Source of the DNA: Chitinophaga horti
GTDB lineage: Bacteria; Bacteroidota; Bacteroidia; Chitinophagales; Chitinophagaceae
Length of the DNA: 64,000 nucleotides
Direction: 5' to 3'
NCBI RefSeq assembly: GCF_022867795.2
Contig: NZ_CP107006.1
Location: forward strand, 5,394,001 to 5,458,000
The translations under genes and the position numbers were made by a program. Each line of letters opens with the position of its first letter. Position 1 is the first letter of the stretch. This document shows, piece after piece, positions 1-7,832 of the stretch. The notes beneath the pieces are model-generated. The model saw only the letters and a list, made by a program, of their open reading frames with translations. It ran no database searches and was not told where the DNA came from.

Positions 1-85
1 TTTTGGTGGCCATAACATTTAGTTTTTTAAATAAGGTTTACAATTGCGGATATGCCGCCGCTATATTAAAGCGCCGGCAATATTT

Positions 86-844
86 TTATTTATTGGGGAA
101 TGGATATTTATCACCTTTGTCAGTTTCGCCGGAAAGCTCACTGTCGGACGATTGTTCTTCCACGTCGTTGTTCTCTTCACTTTCTTCCTGAGATAACGGA
201 TCTTTGCCTGCTACATCCCTTTTATCCTGCGCAGGGACTTTTTCATGTTGAGACACTTCTTCGGCTGGAATCGTGTTCTTGTCCGTCAGCTCGTCGAAGT
301 CTTCACCTTCTGCCTTTGATTCCTTTTGCGGACCGGCGCCTGGTGAGGCATCGCCTTTAGGTGCGGAAGGATCGTCACCTTCTGGTTTCGATTCCTTTTG
401 CTGTCCGGCGGACTGCTGTGGGCTGGATCCCGCTTGTTGGCCTTCGGATGCTTGCTGTGGGTTTGATCCTGCTTGCTGGCCTTCGGAAGATTGCTGTGCG
501 TCCGACCCTGTTTGGTTTCCGGCAGATTGTTGCGCGTCCGATCCCGCTTGCTGGCCTTCGGAAGATTGCTGTGCGTCCGACCCTGTTTGGTTTCCGGCAG
601 ATTGTTGCGCGTCCGATCCCGCTTGTTGCCCGGCGGATGACTGCTTGTCATCGCCCGGAGCCGCATTGTGCCTGGGCTCTGTGGCCGGGTCACGGTCGGA
701 ACCTGGCGATTCGGGGTCCACAGGAAATTTAGTTTCATCCGGACGGTCGCCTGTATTCGGCTGGCCGCCGAGGCTGCCAGTCTCCGGACGATTAACTGGC
801 TTTTGTGCCACCGGTGAAGTCGGGTTTTCTCCTTTATTATTCAT
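86..844 (-). CDS. Low-complexity, intrinsically disordered hypothetical protein
   Basis: The 252-residue product is hydrophilic throughout, rich in Gln, Ser, Gly, Asp and Glu, with no signal peptide, membrane segment or recognisable fold. Residues about 65-150 are a degenerate array built from GSDAQQSAGNQT and GSDAQQSSEGQQA blocks. The last 60 residues are strongly acidic, with runs such as EESEENNDVEE. The start is the ATG at 844, giving MNNKGENPTSP. A simultaneous long open frame on the other strand is explained by the repeat composition. I do not recognise a family. Plausible roles are a desiccation- or stress-type disordered protein, but that is inference. The internal DNA repeat should make its length variable between strains. 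Confidence 0.65.
   Translation of the reverse strand: MNNKGENPTSPVAQKPVNRPETGSLGGQPNTGDRPDETKFPVDPESPGSDRDPATEPRHNAAPGDDKQSSAGQQAGSDAQQSAGNQTGSDAQQSSEGQQAGSDAQQSAGNQTGSDAQQSSEGQQAGSNPQQASEGQQAGSSPQQSAGQQKESKPEGDDPSAPKGDASPGAGPQKESKAEGEDFDELTDKNTIPAEEVSQHEKVPAQDKRDVAGKDPLSQEESEENNDVEEQSSDSELSGETDKGDKYPFPNK
471..630. repeat. 75-bp tandem repeat inside the disordered-protein gene
   Basis: A 75-bp unit beginning CTTCGGAAGATTGCTG occurs at 481-555 and again at 556-630, identical except for the last few bases. The 10 bp before the first copy also match. The unit equals 25 codons, so copy changes keep the frame. More diverged partial copies extend to both sides. Confidence 0.9.
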
Positions 845-1162
845 AACTCTGGTTTTAATCTGTTGTAAACATGGTTTGCCTTAAATTGTCGTGCTATAGA
901 GGGTTTCGAGGGGTATAGCAACTGGATCAAATGCCATTCCCTTAAACGCTGCCGGGGATTTTTTTATCAGTTTGTAGCTATTACGGTACAAGTTCGGAAG
1001 TAAAATGCATGATTCTTGCGGATAAGCAGCCGCTACTACTGTATATCGTGCGTGCCGTAAAGGGTTTACGTGTGGAAATGCACATTTAATCTGTGGAAAA
1101 TGTTGCACAGCTTTACATAGCAGTGTTATTAACTTTAACTTGTATTATCCTTTTCTATATCA

Positions 1163-2590
1163 ATGCATAGCGCGCTTCATAAAAAAGTAAGGTTCGGGTT
1201 CTACGTAGCGTTCATCATTATTATCGCTGCCTCTATCTTTTCCTACCTGGTTGCTAAAAACCTGGTGGAGAATGCAAACATGTCCAGTCACACGATTGAA
1301 GTGTCGCGACGGCTGGAGGTGATTACCAAAGAACTAAAAGCGGCCGAAGCAGCCGTAAGAGGCTACAACCTTACCGGCGACAGTAGCTTTCTGCAACCGG
1401 GCATGGAGGAACGCAACCGCATTATCGAAGACGAATACCGGCTACTGCGCCGCATCACGGCCGACCATCCCGCACAGCAACGCCACCTCGATACACTGAA
1501 AGAACTGCTGGACATTAAATACTACCAGTTGCTGGAATCGCAACGCCACCGTACCACCAACCTGACTGCAAAAACGGCGGTGCGGCAGGGCGAAATAAGC
1601 ATGGACCGCATCGATAAGAAAGTAGGGGACATGACGCACATCGAACAAACGATCCTGAAGCAACGCCAGCAAAACTTCCAGTTCTTTTCCAACCTGTGGG
1701 TGCCTGTACTGCTCATCGTATCGCTGTTCGCGATATTCCTGGGCGTTTATTCCTACGTAGTATTAAATAAGGAGTTCCGGTTACAGTTACATATAGAAGC
1801 ACGCATGCGCAACTATCAGCGGGAGCTGCAGGATAATATTGCCCTGTTAAACAAAAGCAACCTGGAACTGGAGCAGTTTGCCTACGTGGCCTCCCATGAC
1901 TTGCAGGAGCCGCTGCGTAAAATATCCACCTTCAGCGACCGGTTACAGCTGAAATATAAAGAACACCTGCCGGACGAGGCCGCCCAGTTATTAGAGAGGA
2001 TGGTGAGCGCGGTGGGCCGCATGCGCGTACTGATCAACGACCTGCTGCAGTTTTCACGCGCCGGCCGCATATCACCCGAAACCATTGAACCGCTGGACCT
2101 GAATGCTTTGATGACGGAGGTGCTCACCGACCTGGACGTGGGCTTACAGGAAAAGCAGGCAAAGGTGCAGGTTGACCAGCTGCCTGTTGTTGAAGGCAGC
2201 CACACCTCCCTACAGCAGCTGTTTCAGAACCTGATATCTAACTCGATCAAATTTTCACATCCGGCCAGGCCACTGCAGATCAATATAAAAAGCGAAACTA
2301 TAAAAGGCCGCGACACTGGCTTTGCCAAAGAAAATAAGTGGGATGATAACTTTGTGCGCATCACCGTGGAAGACAACGGGATTGGCTTTGAACAGGAGTA
2401 TGCCGAACGCATCTTCCTCATCTTTCAACGCCTGCACGGCATGAGCGAATACCAGGGTACCGGCATCGGGCTGGCCATCTGCAAAAAGATCGTTGACACG
2501 CACCATGGGCACATTACCGCGATGGGTAGTCCGGGCAATGGCGCAACGATGATTGTTGTTTTACCTTTTAAACAGAAATGGGATGAATAA
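1163..2590 (+). CDS. CHASE3-type sensor histidine kinase
   Basis: This is a membrane sensor kinase of 475 residues. A transmembrane segment lies at about 13-31 and a second at about 178-200. They bracket a periplasmic helical region with the CHASE3-like stretch EAAVRGYNLTGD. The cytoplasmic part has a coiled linker, a HisKA box (ASHDLQEPLRK, phosphoacceptor His245), an N box (NLISNSIKFS, Asn356) and G boxes (VEDNGIGF; GTGIGLAICKK). The kinase core resembles phytochrome-type Cph1 kinases. Its stop overlaps the start of the next gene, a single-domain receiver, by 8 bp, so the pair is probably translationally coupled and functions together. The ligand is not evident. Confidence 0.93.
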   Translation: MHSALHKKVRFGFYVAFIIIIAASIFSYLVAKNLVENANMSSHTIEVSRRLEVITKELKAAEAAVRGYNLTGDSSFLQPGMEERNRIIEDEYRLLRRITADHPAQQRHLDTLKELLDIKYYQLLESQRHRTTNLTAKTAVRQGEISMDRIDKKVGDMTHIEQTILKQRQQNFQFFSNLWVPVLLIVSLFAIFLGVYSYVVLNKEFRLQLHIEARMRNYQRELQDNIALLNKSNLELEQFAYVASHDLQEPLRKISTFSDRLQLKYKEHLPDEAAQLLERMVSAVGRMRVLINDLLQFSRAGRISPETIEPLDLNALMTEVLTDLDVGLQEKQAKVQVDQLPVVEGSHTSLQQLFQNLISNSIKFSHPARPLQINIKSETIKGRDTGFAKENKWDDNFVRITVEDNGIGFEQEYAERIFLIFQRLHGMSEYQGTGIGLAICKKIVDTHHGHITAMGSPGNGATMIVVLPFKQKWDE

Positions 2591-3044
2591 ATTTGGCTTA
2601 ACTGGTAAAAAGAGCATACTTATTGCTGATGATGATGCGGACGATCGGGAAATGCTGAAGGCTGCGTTTGAAGAAAGCGAGGTAAAGCAGCCATTGTGTT
2701 TTGTAGAGAACGGAGAGGAACTGCTTTTGTTCCTGAAACGAAAGGGTAAATATGCCGACGATCTCAAGTATCCCTTTCCTCATATCGTGTTGTTAGATTT
2801 GAATATGCCAAAGAAAGACGGTCGGGAAGCACTACATGAAATTAAGACAGATAAAGCACTTAAGACATTACCAGTGGTCGTGCTGACCACATCTACCGAA
2901 GAAAAAGACATTTTAAAAACTTACGAACTGGGCGTGAACAGCTATGTAATAAAACCGGTTACCTATAAGGGACTGGTGGAATTTACCCGGGTATTTCAAC
3001 GCTACTGGCTCGATATTTCAGAACTACCTTATATAACAGGATGA
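2583..3044 (+). CDS. Rcp1-like single-domain response regulator
   Basis: This 153-residue receiver has the acidic pocket DDDADD near residue 16, the phosphorylation site Asp72 in LLDLNMPKKDG, the conserved Thr in VVLTTST and the Lys in VIKPV. There is no output domain. The longer insert around residues 50-65 (KRKGKYADD) is typical of the Rcp1 family, the partners of phytochrome-like kinases. I chose the ATG at 2583 (MNKFGL) over an upstream one inside the kinase because family members begin only about 10 residues before the first beta strand. It overlaps the upstream kinase by 8 bp and the downstream REC-PAS-kinase by 4 bp (ATGA), so all three genes should be co-translated. Confidence 0.92.
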   Translation: MNKFGLTGKKSILIADDDADDREMLKAAFEESEVKQPLCFVENGEELLLFLKRKGKYADDLKYPFPHIVLLDLNMPKKDGREALHEIKTDKALKTLPVVVLTTSTEEKDILKTYELGVNSYVIKPVTYKGLVEFTRVFQRYWLDISELPYITG

Positions 3045-4480
3045 CAGAAGAATTAGTACACATCTTGATGATCGACGACGATGAGGACGATTATTTTCTC
3101 GTAAGCAGCCTTCTCGACGATGTATCCCCCGGCCAGTACAAAGTAGACTGGGCCGGCACCTATAACGAAGGCATTGCAGCCATCGCCACCCGTCAGCACG
3201 ATATTTACCTGATCGATTACCGGTTGGGGCAGTATACGGGTATCGACATTCTCCGCCACTTTCAGCAAATTAACTACAAGGCGCCGGTAATAATCCTTAC
3301 AGGTAAAGGCGATTACTCCATCGATAAAGAAGCAATGACGGCGGGCGCCTCGGATTATCTTGTAAAAGGTGAAATTACCGCACCCGTGCTGGAACGTACG
3401 GTACGTTATGTACTCGACGAGTTCCGCCACCTGCGCGCCATTGCAGAAAGTGAGCGTAAGTACTTTGGTATATTTGAAAAGTCGCATGACCTCATCCTGC
3501 TGGCAGACTGCGACAAAAAGATCATCGACGCCAACCCGGCGGCGCTGCGTAAACTGGAATACAGTAAGGACGAGCTGCTGCATCTGCATATGCAGGACCT
3601 TTTCCTGGAAAAAGAGCAGGGAGTGGAGTTCGTAGAAGAAATCTGTAAAGAAGACGCCATCACACACATCGAATACATCTTTAAGAGCAAATCAGGCAAC
3701 CGGCTGGATGTGTTGGTGAATGCCAACATGCTCGATGAGGAGAACCAGGTGTTCCTTTGTGTGGCAGAAGATATTACCCAGCGTAAGCGTGAGGAGATGG
3801 AGAAGCGGCAGCAGGAAAAATTTGTGATCTCCGGCCGTATTGCGCGTGTCATTGCACACGAAGTACGTAACCCGCTTACCAACATCCTGCTGGCCATCAG
3901 CCAGTTTAAGGTAGAACCGATATCGCCCAACCCGGAGGAAAGCAGTGTATACCTCGACATCGTAGAGCGTAACTGCCATCGCATCAACCAGCTGGTAACA
4001 GAACTGCTGCAAAGCACTCGTATGATGGACCTGCATCCGGAATCGGTGTTTGCCAACCAGTTGCTGATCAAAACCCTGGAACATGCGCAAGACCGCCTGC
4101 AACTGAACGGCATCAAGGTAGAGAAAAACTTTATGCGCCCCGATGTAATCCTGCAGCTGGACGTTGATAAGATGATCATCGCCCTGCTCAACATCGTGAT
4201 TAACGCGATAGAGGCCATGAAGCCGAACGAAGGAGAACTTACGCTCACCACTTACCTGGAGAAGGATAAAGTTTGCATCCGCATTAAAGATAACGGCATC
4301 GGCATCCCCGAAGAAAATAAGGCGCGCCTTTTCGAGCCGTTCTTTACGGACAAAACGAAAGGTACGGGGTTGGGACTAACTTCTACCCAAAACATCATCC
4401 TCAACCACAAAGGTTCTATTCATGTGGAAAGCGCCCCGGGCAAGGGGACGGAGTTCGTGATACTCCTTCCGCAACAATAA
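3041..4480 (+). CDS. Hybrid REC-PAS-histidine kinase
   Basis: The 479-residue soluble protein has an N-terminal receiver (residues 5-125, Asp59 in LIDYRLG), a PAS domain (about 137-248, FEKSHDLILLADCDKKI), a HisKA helix (IAHEVRNPLTN, His273) and a HATPase domain (Asn388 in NIVINAIEAM; IKDNGIGIPEE; GTGLGLTSTQNI). No membrane segment is present. The domain order suggests that phosphorylation of the receiver tunes an output kinase. It starts in an ATGA overlap with the preceding single-domain receiver. The likely order of phosphoflow is CHASE3 kinase to Rcp1-like receiver or to this receiver, but the direction cannot be read from sequence. No DNA-binding output gene is adjacent. Confidence 0.92.
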   Translation: MTEELVHILMIDDDEDDYFLVSSLLDDVSPGQYKVDWAGTYNEGIAAIATRQHDIYLIDYRLGQYTGIDILRHFQQINYKAPVIILTGKGDYSIDKEAMTAGASDYLVKGEITAPVLERTVRYVLDEFRHLRAIAESERKYFGIFEKSHDLILLADCDKKIIDANPAALRKLEYSKDELLHLHMQDLFLEKEQGVEFVEEICKEDAITHIEYIFKSKSGNRLDVLVNANMLDEENQVFLCVAEDITQRKREEMEKRQQEKFVISGRIARVIAHEVRNPLTNILLAISQFKVEPISPNPEESSVYLDIVERNCHRINQLVTELLQSTRMMDLHPESVFANQLLIKTLEHAQDRLQLNGIKVEKNFMRPDVILQLDVDKMIIALLNIVINAIEAMKPNEGELTLTTYLEKDKVCIRIKDNGIGIPEENKARLFEPFFTDKTKGTGLGLTSTQNIILNHKGSIHVESAPGKGTEFVILLPQQ

Positions 4481-4483
4481 ATA

Positions 4484-4593
4484 GGGGCTGACCAAAAAGT
4501 ACTGGTCAGCCCTAATTTATTCTGGTACCTGATGGAGACGTGTCATCGTGTAAGCGATTCACAAAGCCTTCATTTTACTTTTTGGTCAGCCCC
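4484..4593. terminator. Nested inverted repeats between convergent genes
   Basis: The 18-mer at 4484-4501 (GGGGCTGACCAAAAAGTA) is perfectly complementary to 4576-4593. Its first part is also complementary to 4503-4512 (TGGTCAGCCC), which lies right beside it. The left arm can therefore form either a short hairpin with a small loop or a long-range 18-bp stem. The element sits between the convergent kinase gene and the 4605-5489 gene, so bidirectional termination is likely. Confidence 0.7.
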
Positions 4594-4604
4594 TTTATCA
4601 CTTA

Positions 4605-5489
4605 TCACTTACATTGTCGCCAATCGTTGCCATCATAGCTAAAGTCGTTGAAGAGCGCCCAGCGTGCTTTGTATATTCTCAATCCGGCCTGGCGAAAAAC
4701 ACTTTTTCCTTGTATGTCCAACACCTCGTCTGTCCACCAGCTTTCCTTCGGAACAATTACAATCGTCGGATAACCCGGAGGCCCGGAGGATACGCTTTTG
4801 ATATTCGATACCGTCTTCACATGCATTGTATCCATCTTTCGGGTAGCTGCATCTACCCGCGCGAAATGCGTGACAGACGTAAGCCATAGCGAATCACGAT
4901 CGAATACCGGAAAAAGGTCGTGGCCTTCCTTGCCTGGGATGGATACGGAATCAATCAGCTGGAAGTCGGGCCGCTCGCAATCAAAATTGTATTTGTAGCG
5001 GTACAGGTAATGCGCACCCGCCGACCATAATAACTTACGCTGTTTGTCCCACACCACGTTATGCCCAAAAGGCAACGGAATTTGCTTCTGATAGGTTGAT
5101 TTACTGGTTGTATCTACTTTAAAAACTGTCATAAAGTTACCCGTACTGGAGGCAGACACGAGGTTGCCGTCGGGCAGTATTTCCACGCTATGCGTATTGC
5201 CGCCCGCATAAGCGTAGAACATCGTGCGCTTATCCCTGATGCGGATCATGGCAACACCGCCGCCAGAGGCACACGTGATCACGTATTTACCATTGTATAC
5301 CACCTTCGCGTCGCTCGGATGTTTGAACCAATTGGCGTGTGCGCTATCGGGCTTCCATTCCCAGGTAGTTTTACCCGTGTACGGTTCTACGATAATGATC
5401 CGGTGCTGCGACTGCTCCGCCAGTATCATGGTCGGCTGCGGCGCCTGGGCCGAGCAGTAGAGAGGTGCGAGTAACAGTAACTTCTTCAT
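4605..5489 (-). CDS. Secreted beta-propeller-like protein (DUF6528-like)
   Basis: The 294-residue product begins with a signal peptide (MKKLLLLAPLYCSAQA) and is then all-beta in character. It has repeated propeller-like strands such as QHRIIIVEPYTGKTTWEW, GKYVITCASGGG and PDGNLVSASSTGN. These resemble PQQ/NHL-type blades and the DUF6528 family of Bacteroidota, a match I make by eye only. It is probably periplasmic or surface exposed. No catalytic residues are recognisable. It is monocistronic, convergent with the kinase cluster and followed by the nested inverted repeats. Function is unknown. Confidence 0.8.
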   Translation of the reverse strand: MKKLLLLAPLYCSAQAPQPTMILAEQSQHRIIIVEPYTGKTTWEWKPDSAHANWFKHPSDAKVVYNGKYVITCASGGGVAMIRIRDKRTMFYAYAGGNTHSVEILPDGNLVSASSTGNFMTVFKVDTTSKSTYQKQIPLPFGHNVVWDKQRKLLWSAGAHYLYRYKYNFDCERPDFQLIDSVSIPGKEGHDLFPVFDRDSLWLTSVTHFARVDAATRKMDTMHVKTVSNIKSVSSGPPGYPTIVIVPKESWWTDEVLDIQGKSVFRQAGLRIYKARWALFNDFSYDGNDWRQCK

Positions 5490-5566
5490 AGCGTCGCCAA
5501 ATTACACATAAAAAAGGGTCGGCGAAAATGATTCGTCAACCCTTATTTATATCAATATAAAAATTA

Positions 5567-5722
5567 TCAAACCGGGTTTCTACCCCTGATAATATTTATA
5601 AGAATAGCGATAATGGCCAGCACCAGTAAGGCGTGAATAAGGCCGGTGGTCGAGTATACGAACACACCCAGTAACCATCCTATGATGAGAATTACTGCAA
5701 TAAGATATAACAAGCCGCTCAT
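5567..5722 (-). CDS. Small lmo0937-family-like membrane protein
   Basis: This 51-residue frame starts MSGLLYLIAVILIIGWLLG and ends INIIRGRNPV. It is two hydrophobic helices joined by a short VYSTTGLIHA turn. The size, Gly/Trp pattern and the C-terminal Arg-Gly-Arg-Asn motif match the lmo0937-type small membrane proteins common in Bacteroidota, often beside stress genes. Here it lies between the beta-propeller protein and the PA2169-like stress protein. The function of the family is unknown. It is readily missed because of its length. Confidence 0.8.
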   Translation of the reverse strand: MSGLLYLIAVILIIGWLLGVFVYSTTGLIHALLVLAIIAILINIIRGRNPV

Positions 5723-5946
5723 GATTTGAGGTTTTTTGGTTCACACTATACTGTTAAAATTTTGTGCCAGTCGCAAAAGCCTGATAATCGCGCCATTTGG
5801 CCGTGAATAAGGGAATGTTTGTAGACGACGCTCCACCATGCGGGAAAAAATTGCGCAACAAAAACTGTATTTCGGTGGTATAAGCGCGGCATTACCGCAT
5901 GGTAAAGTTTTTGAACCTATATACGTATACACCAAAACAAAAAGTC

Positions 5947-6402
5947 ATGAACGATCAAGTAACCGAAGTAATCAGCGATCTCGTAAAGATCAACAACGAC
6001 AGGATCGAGGGCTATCAAAAAGCAATAAACCAAACTGACGAACTGGACCTGAAAGAACTGTTCGCACAAATGATAGCTGAAAGCAAAACTTACCAGGTAC
6101 AATTGAACCAGAAACTTCGCCAGGAAGGGGAGGAACGCGAACGCGACTCCACTTTTGCCGGCAAAATATACCGTGCCTGGATGGATGTTAAGGCCACCTT
6201 CAGCGGCGGCAACCGCCATGCGATCCTCGCCAGCTGTGAATACGGTGAGGATGCTGCACAAAAGGCTTACCGCCAGGCCTTGGCAGATGATCAGAGCCTG
6301 CCTGCAGAAATTAGCCAGTTGGTCCGCAACCAACAACAATCTTTAAAAGCATCTCACGATAAGATCCGTCACCTGCGTGACCTCGAAAAAGTGAATGCCT
6401 AA
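5947..6402 (+). CDS. PA2169-like four-helix-bundle protein (DUF2383)
   Basis: The product is 151 residues, all helical and soluble, with ferritin-like heptads (VISDLVKINNDRIEGYQKA; ELKELFAQ-type helix; RHAILASCEYGEDAAQKAY; NQQQSLKASHDKIRHLRD). These match the PA2169/DUF2383 family, found in stress-related gene sets. I start it at the ATG at 5947 (MNDQVTEV) because upstream residues are not conserved in character and family proteins are about 150 long. A strong intrinsic terminator lies about 130 bp downstream. The biochemical role is not known. Confidence 0.88.
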   Translation: MNDQVTEVISDLVKINNDRIEGYQKAINQTDELDLKELFAQMIAESKTYQVQLNQKLRQEGEERERDSTFAGKIYRAWMDVKATFSGGNRHAILASCEYGEDAAQKAYRQALADDQSLPAEISQLVRNQQQSLKASHDKIRHLRDLEKVNA

Positions 6403-6434
6403 ATAGTTTCCATCATTTCATCCGCCCCAACTAT

Positions 6435-6490
6435 CCATTGAAGCCCTAACGTCCATTGCAACCCTAACGTCCGTTGTGCCCAAAACATCC
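6435..6490. repeat. 18-bp tandem repeat, about three copies
   Basis: Units beginning at 6435 (CCATTGAAGCCCTAACGT), 6453 (CCATTGCAACCCTAACGT) and 6471 (CCGTTGTGCCCAAAACAT) share an exact 18-bp period with increasing divergence, and a fourth start (CCAG) is at 6489. The rest of 6403-6896 holds hairpins and no convincing gene. Confidence 0.75.
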
Positions 6491-6535
6491 AGTTAACTAC
6501 CAGGACACATCCATATACTCCCCATTAAATGCAAA

Positions 6536-6568
6536 AGCAGGTTTCAGTTTTGAAACCTGCTTTTTTTT
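6536..6568 (+). terminator. Intrinsic terminator
   Basis: An 11-bp perfect stem (AGCAGGTTTCA with TGAAACCTGCT) closes a 4-nt loop and is followed by eight T. It ends the transcript of the PA2169-like gene. Confidence 0.92.
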
Positions 6569-6675
6569 GCAGCAATCTTCCGAAAACAAAAACGGCACCC
6601 CTTTCAGGCGCCGTCTCATTCTTTTTAGTTTATTTTTCGTCTCCGTTAATTACAAAGTTTAGGTCGGGATCAGTT

Positions 6676-6711
6676 TAAAAAGCTGTCCTGCATTTTGCAA
6701 TACAGGACAGC
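6676..6711 (-). terminator. Intrinsic terminator on the minus strand
   Basis: GCTGTCCTG at 6682-6690 pairs with CAGGACAGC at 6703-6711. On the minus strand the stem is followed by TTTTT. It lies 186 bp past the CsbD-like gene and directly after the stop of a 22-codon minus-strand frame (6713-6781) that continues a longer hydrophobic reading frame lacking a normal start. Confidence 0.75.
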
Positions 6712-6896
6712 GTTAAGGCAAGCTTATCAGGTTTTGTTTCTGCGTCGTCTTCATCAAGTCTTCTTTCGAAGCATCGTACATGACTACGAATGCATAAAAA
6801 AACCGAAAAAGATGCCTAATAACTAAAACAACAGCTATGATAAAAAGTATATAACCGCCTGGACAAACGGTTTATTAGATCTCTCCTTATAATATC

Positions 6897-7082
6897 TTAG
6901 AGCTCGTTGATGAGCTTTTCTACTTCGTCTTTTGATTTGCCGAGTTTCTGTTGCAGTTTTCCATACAGCTCATCTTCCTTTCCTTCTGCATAAATCAGAT
7001 CGTCGTCTGTAAGGTCAGCGTACTGTTGCTTCAGCTTACCTTTAATTTCGTTCCACTTACCTTTGATTTGTAATGAATCCAT
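6897..7082 (-). CDS. CsbD-family stress protein
   Basis: The 61-residue product MDSLQIKGKWNEIKGKLKQ... has the diagnostic CsbD features: an N-terminal GKWNEIKGKLKQ motif, then YADLTDDDL, then a helix with GKEDELYGKLQQKLGKSKDEV. CsbD-like proteins are general-stress induced in many bacteria, but their activity is unknown. I use the ATG at 7082 because the 25 residues encoded upstream are not CsbD-like. The gene stands alone, with the PA2169-like and lmo0937-like genes nearby, which together look like a small stress neighbourhood. Confidence 0.9.
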   Translation of the reverse strand: MDSLQIKGKWNEIKGKLKQQYADLTDDDLIYAEGKEDELYGKLQQKLGKSKDEVEKLINEL

Positions 7083-7222
7083 GGTTAACGTTTTTGGTGT
7101 ATGATTAAATACTGTCCTGTCTGTTGACCCTGTCTGTGGTCGGAAGTAGTAATCCAATTACCATACCAGCGGGTCGGCACGTTGAGAATTTTTACGGCAC
7201 ATATTAAATATCCCATCATATT

Positions 7223-7261
7223 GTGGAATTTTACCCAGGCCTTGCGGGAAAAAAATTCCAC
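7223..7261. promoter_or_regulatory. 10-bp inverted repeat upstream of a receiver gene
   Basis: GTGGAATTTT at 7223-7232 is perfectly complementary to AAAATTCCAC at 7252-7261, with 19 nt between. It lies in the 328-bp gap 7083-7410 between CsbD and the response regulator. It may be a dimeric regulator site or a leader hairpin. I see no other element in this gap. Confidence 0.5.
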
Positions 7262-7410
7262 ATTTACAGGGTGTAACGCAGTAAAAACGTTCAGGCAAGC
7301 TAATTGCAGTGTTAGTTATGATAGTGATTATAGGATGGTGACTGTATGTTTTTGTGTTTTTATCAGCCTATGCAATTTACAAGACGCGCAAAGCGTAACA
7401 ATAGTTCAAA

Positions 7411-7770
7411 ATGGGTGATTTCATATTGATAATTGATGATGAACCAGATATTTGCAAGCTGCTGCAATTAAGCCTGCTTAGACGGGGTTATAATGTAAAG
7501 TATGTGCATGCACTCGCAGATGGCATGAAGTGCATACAGGACAAGCGGCCGGATATTCTGTTTCTTGACATACACCTGCCCGATGGGTCAGGGCTGGAGG
7601 CATTGCCTGCCATTAAAAAGCAGTGTCCCGAAACGCCGATCGTCACGATCAGTGCGTATGATACCGGGATGGAGATGGAACAGGCCCTCAGCGCAGGTGC
7701 GTCGTTTTTCCTTCCGAAGCCTTTCAGCCTTAAGCGTTTACAAGAAGTTATCTATCAAATAAAAAGCTAA
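7411..7770 (+). CDS. Single-domain response regulator
   Basis: The 119-residue receiver has Asp9, Asp10 and Glu11 in the acidic pocket (LIIDDEPD), the phosphorylation site Asp53 (FLDIHLPDGSG), the conserved Ser/Thr in VTISAYD, and Lys in FFLPKPFS. It has no output domain. It is 62 bp upstream of an NtrC-like regulator in the same direction, so it may be in the same transcript and take part in the same relay. No sensor kinase is adjacent, so its partner is presumably elsewhere. Confidence 0.9.
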   Translation: MGDFILIIDDEPDICKLLQLSLLRRGYNVKYVHALADGMKCIQDKRPDILFLDIHLPDGSGLEALPAIKKQCPETPIVTISAYDTGMEMEQALSAGASFFLPKPFSLKRLQEVIYQIKS

Positions 7771-7832
7771 AACCGTTAGGACGGCGCTGATTTAAATCGT
7801 AAATTTAGTAACCCGGCTAACATCAATCGAAT

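Noticed and set aside
273..884. Plus-strand open frame of 203 codons rich in Cys, Ala and Asp
   Set aside because: It is the reverse of the repeat gene at 86-844. The Cys-rich repeats arise from the antisense of GSDAQQ codons, and there is no signal peptide.
881..1108. Minus-strand 75-codon frame in the 845-1162 gap
   Set aside because: The composition is not protein-like, there is no family match by eye, and no promoter box. The gap holds only a weak inverted repeat (TGCTATA at 892-898 with TATAGCA at 914-920).
3406..4251. Minus-strand 281-codon Ser-rich frame
   Set aside because: It is antisense to the REC-PAS-kinase gene, whose domains are complete, and the Ser/Arg-rich composition is typical of a shadow frame.
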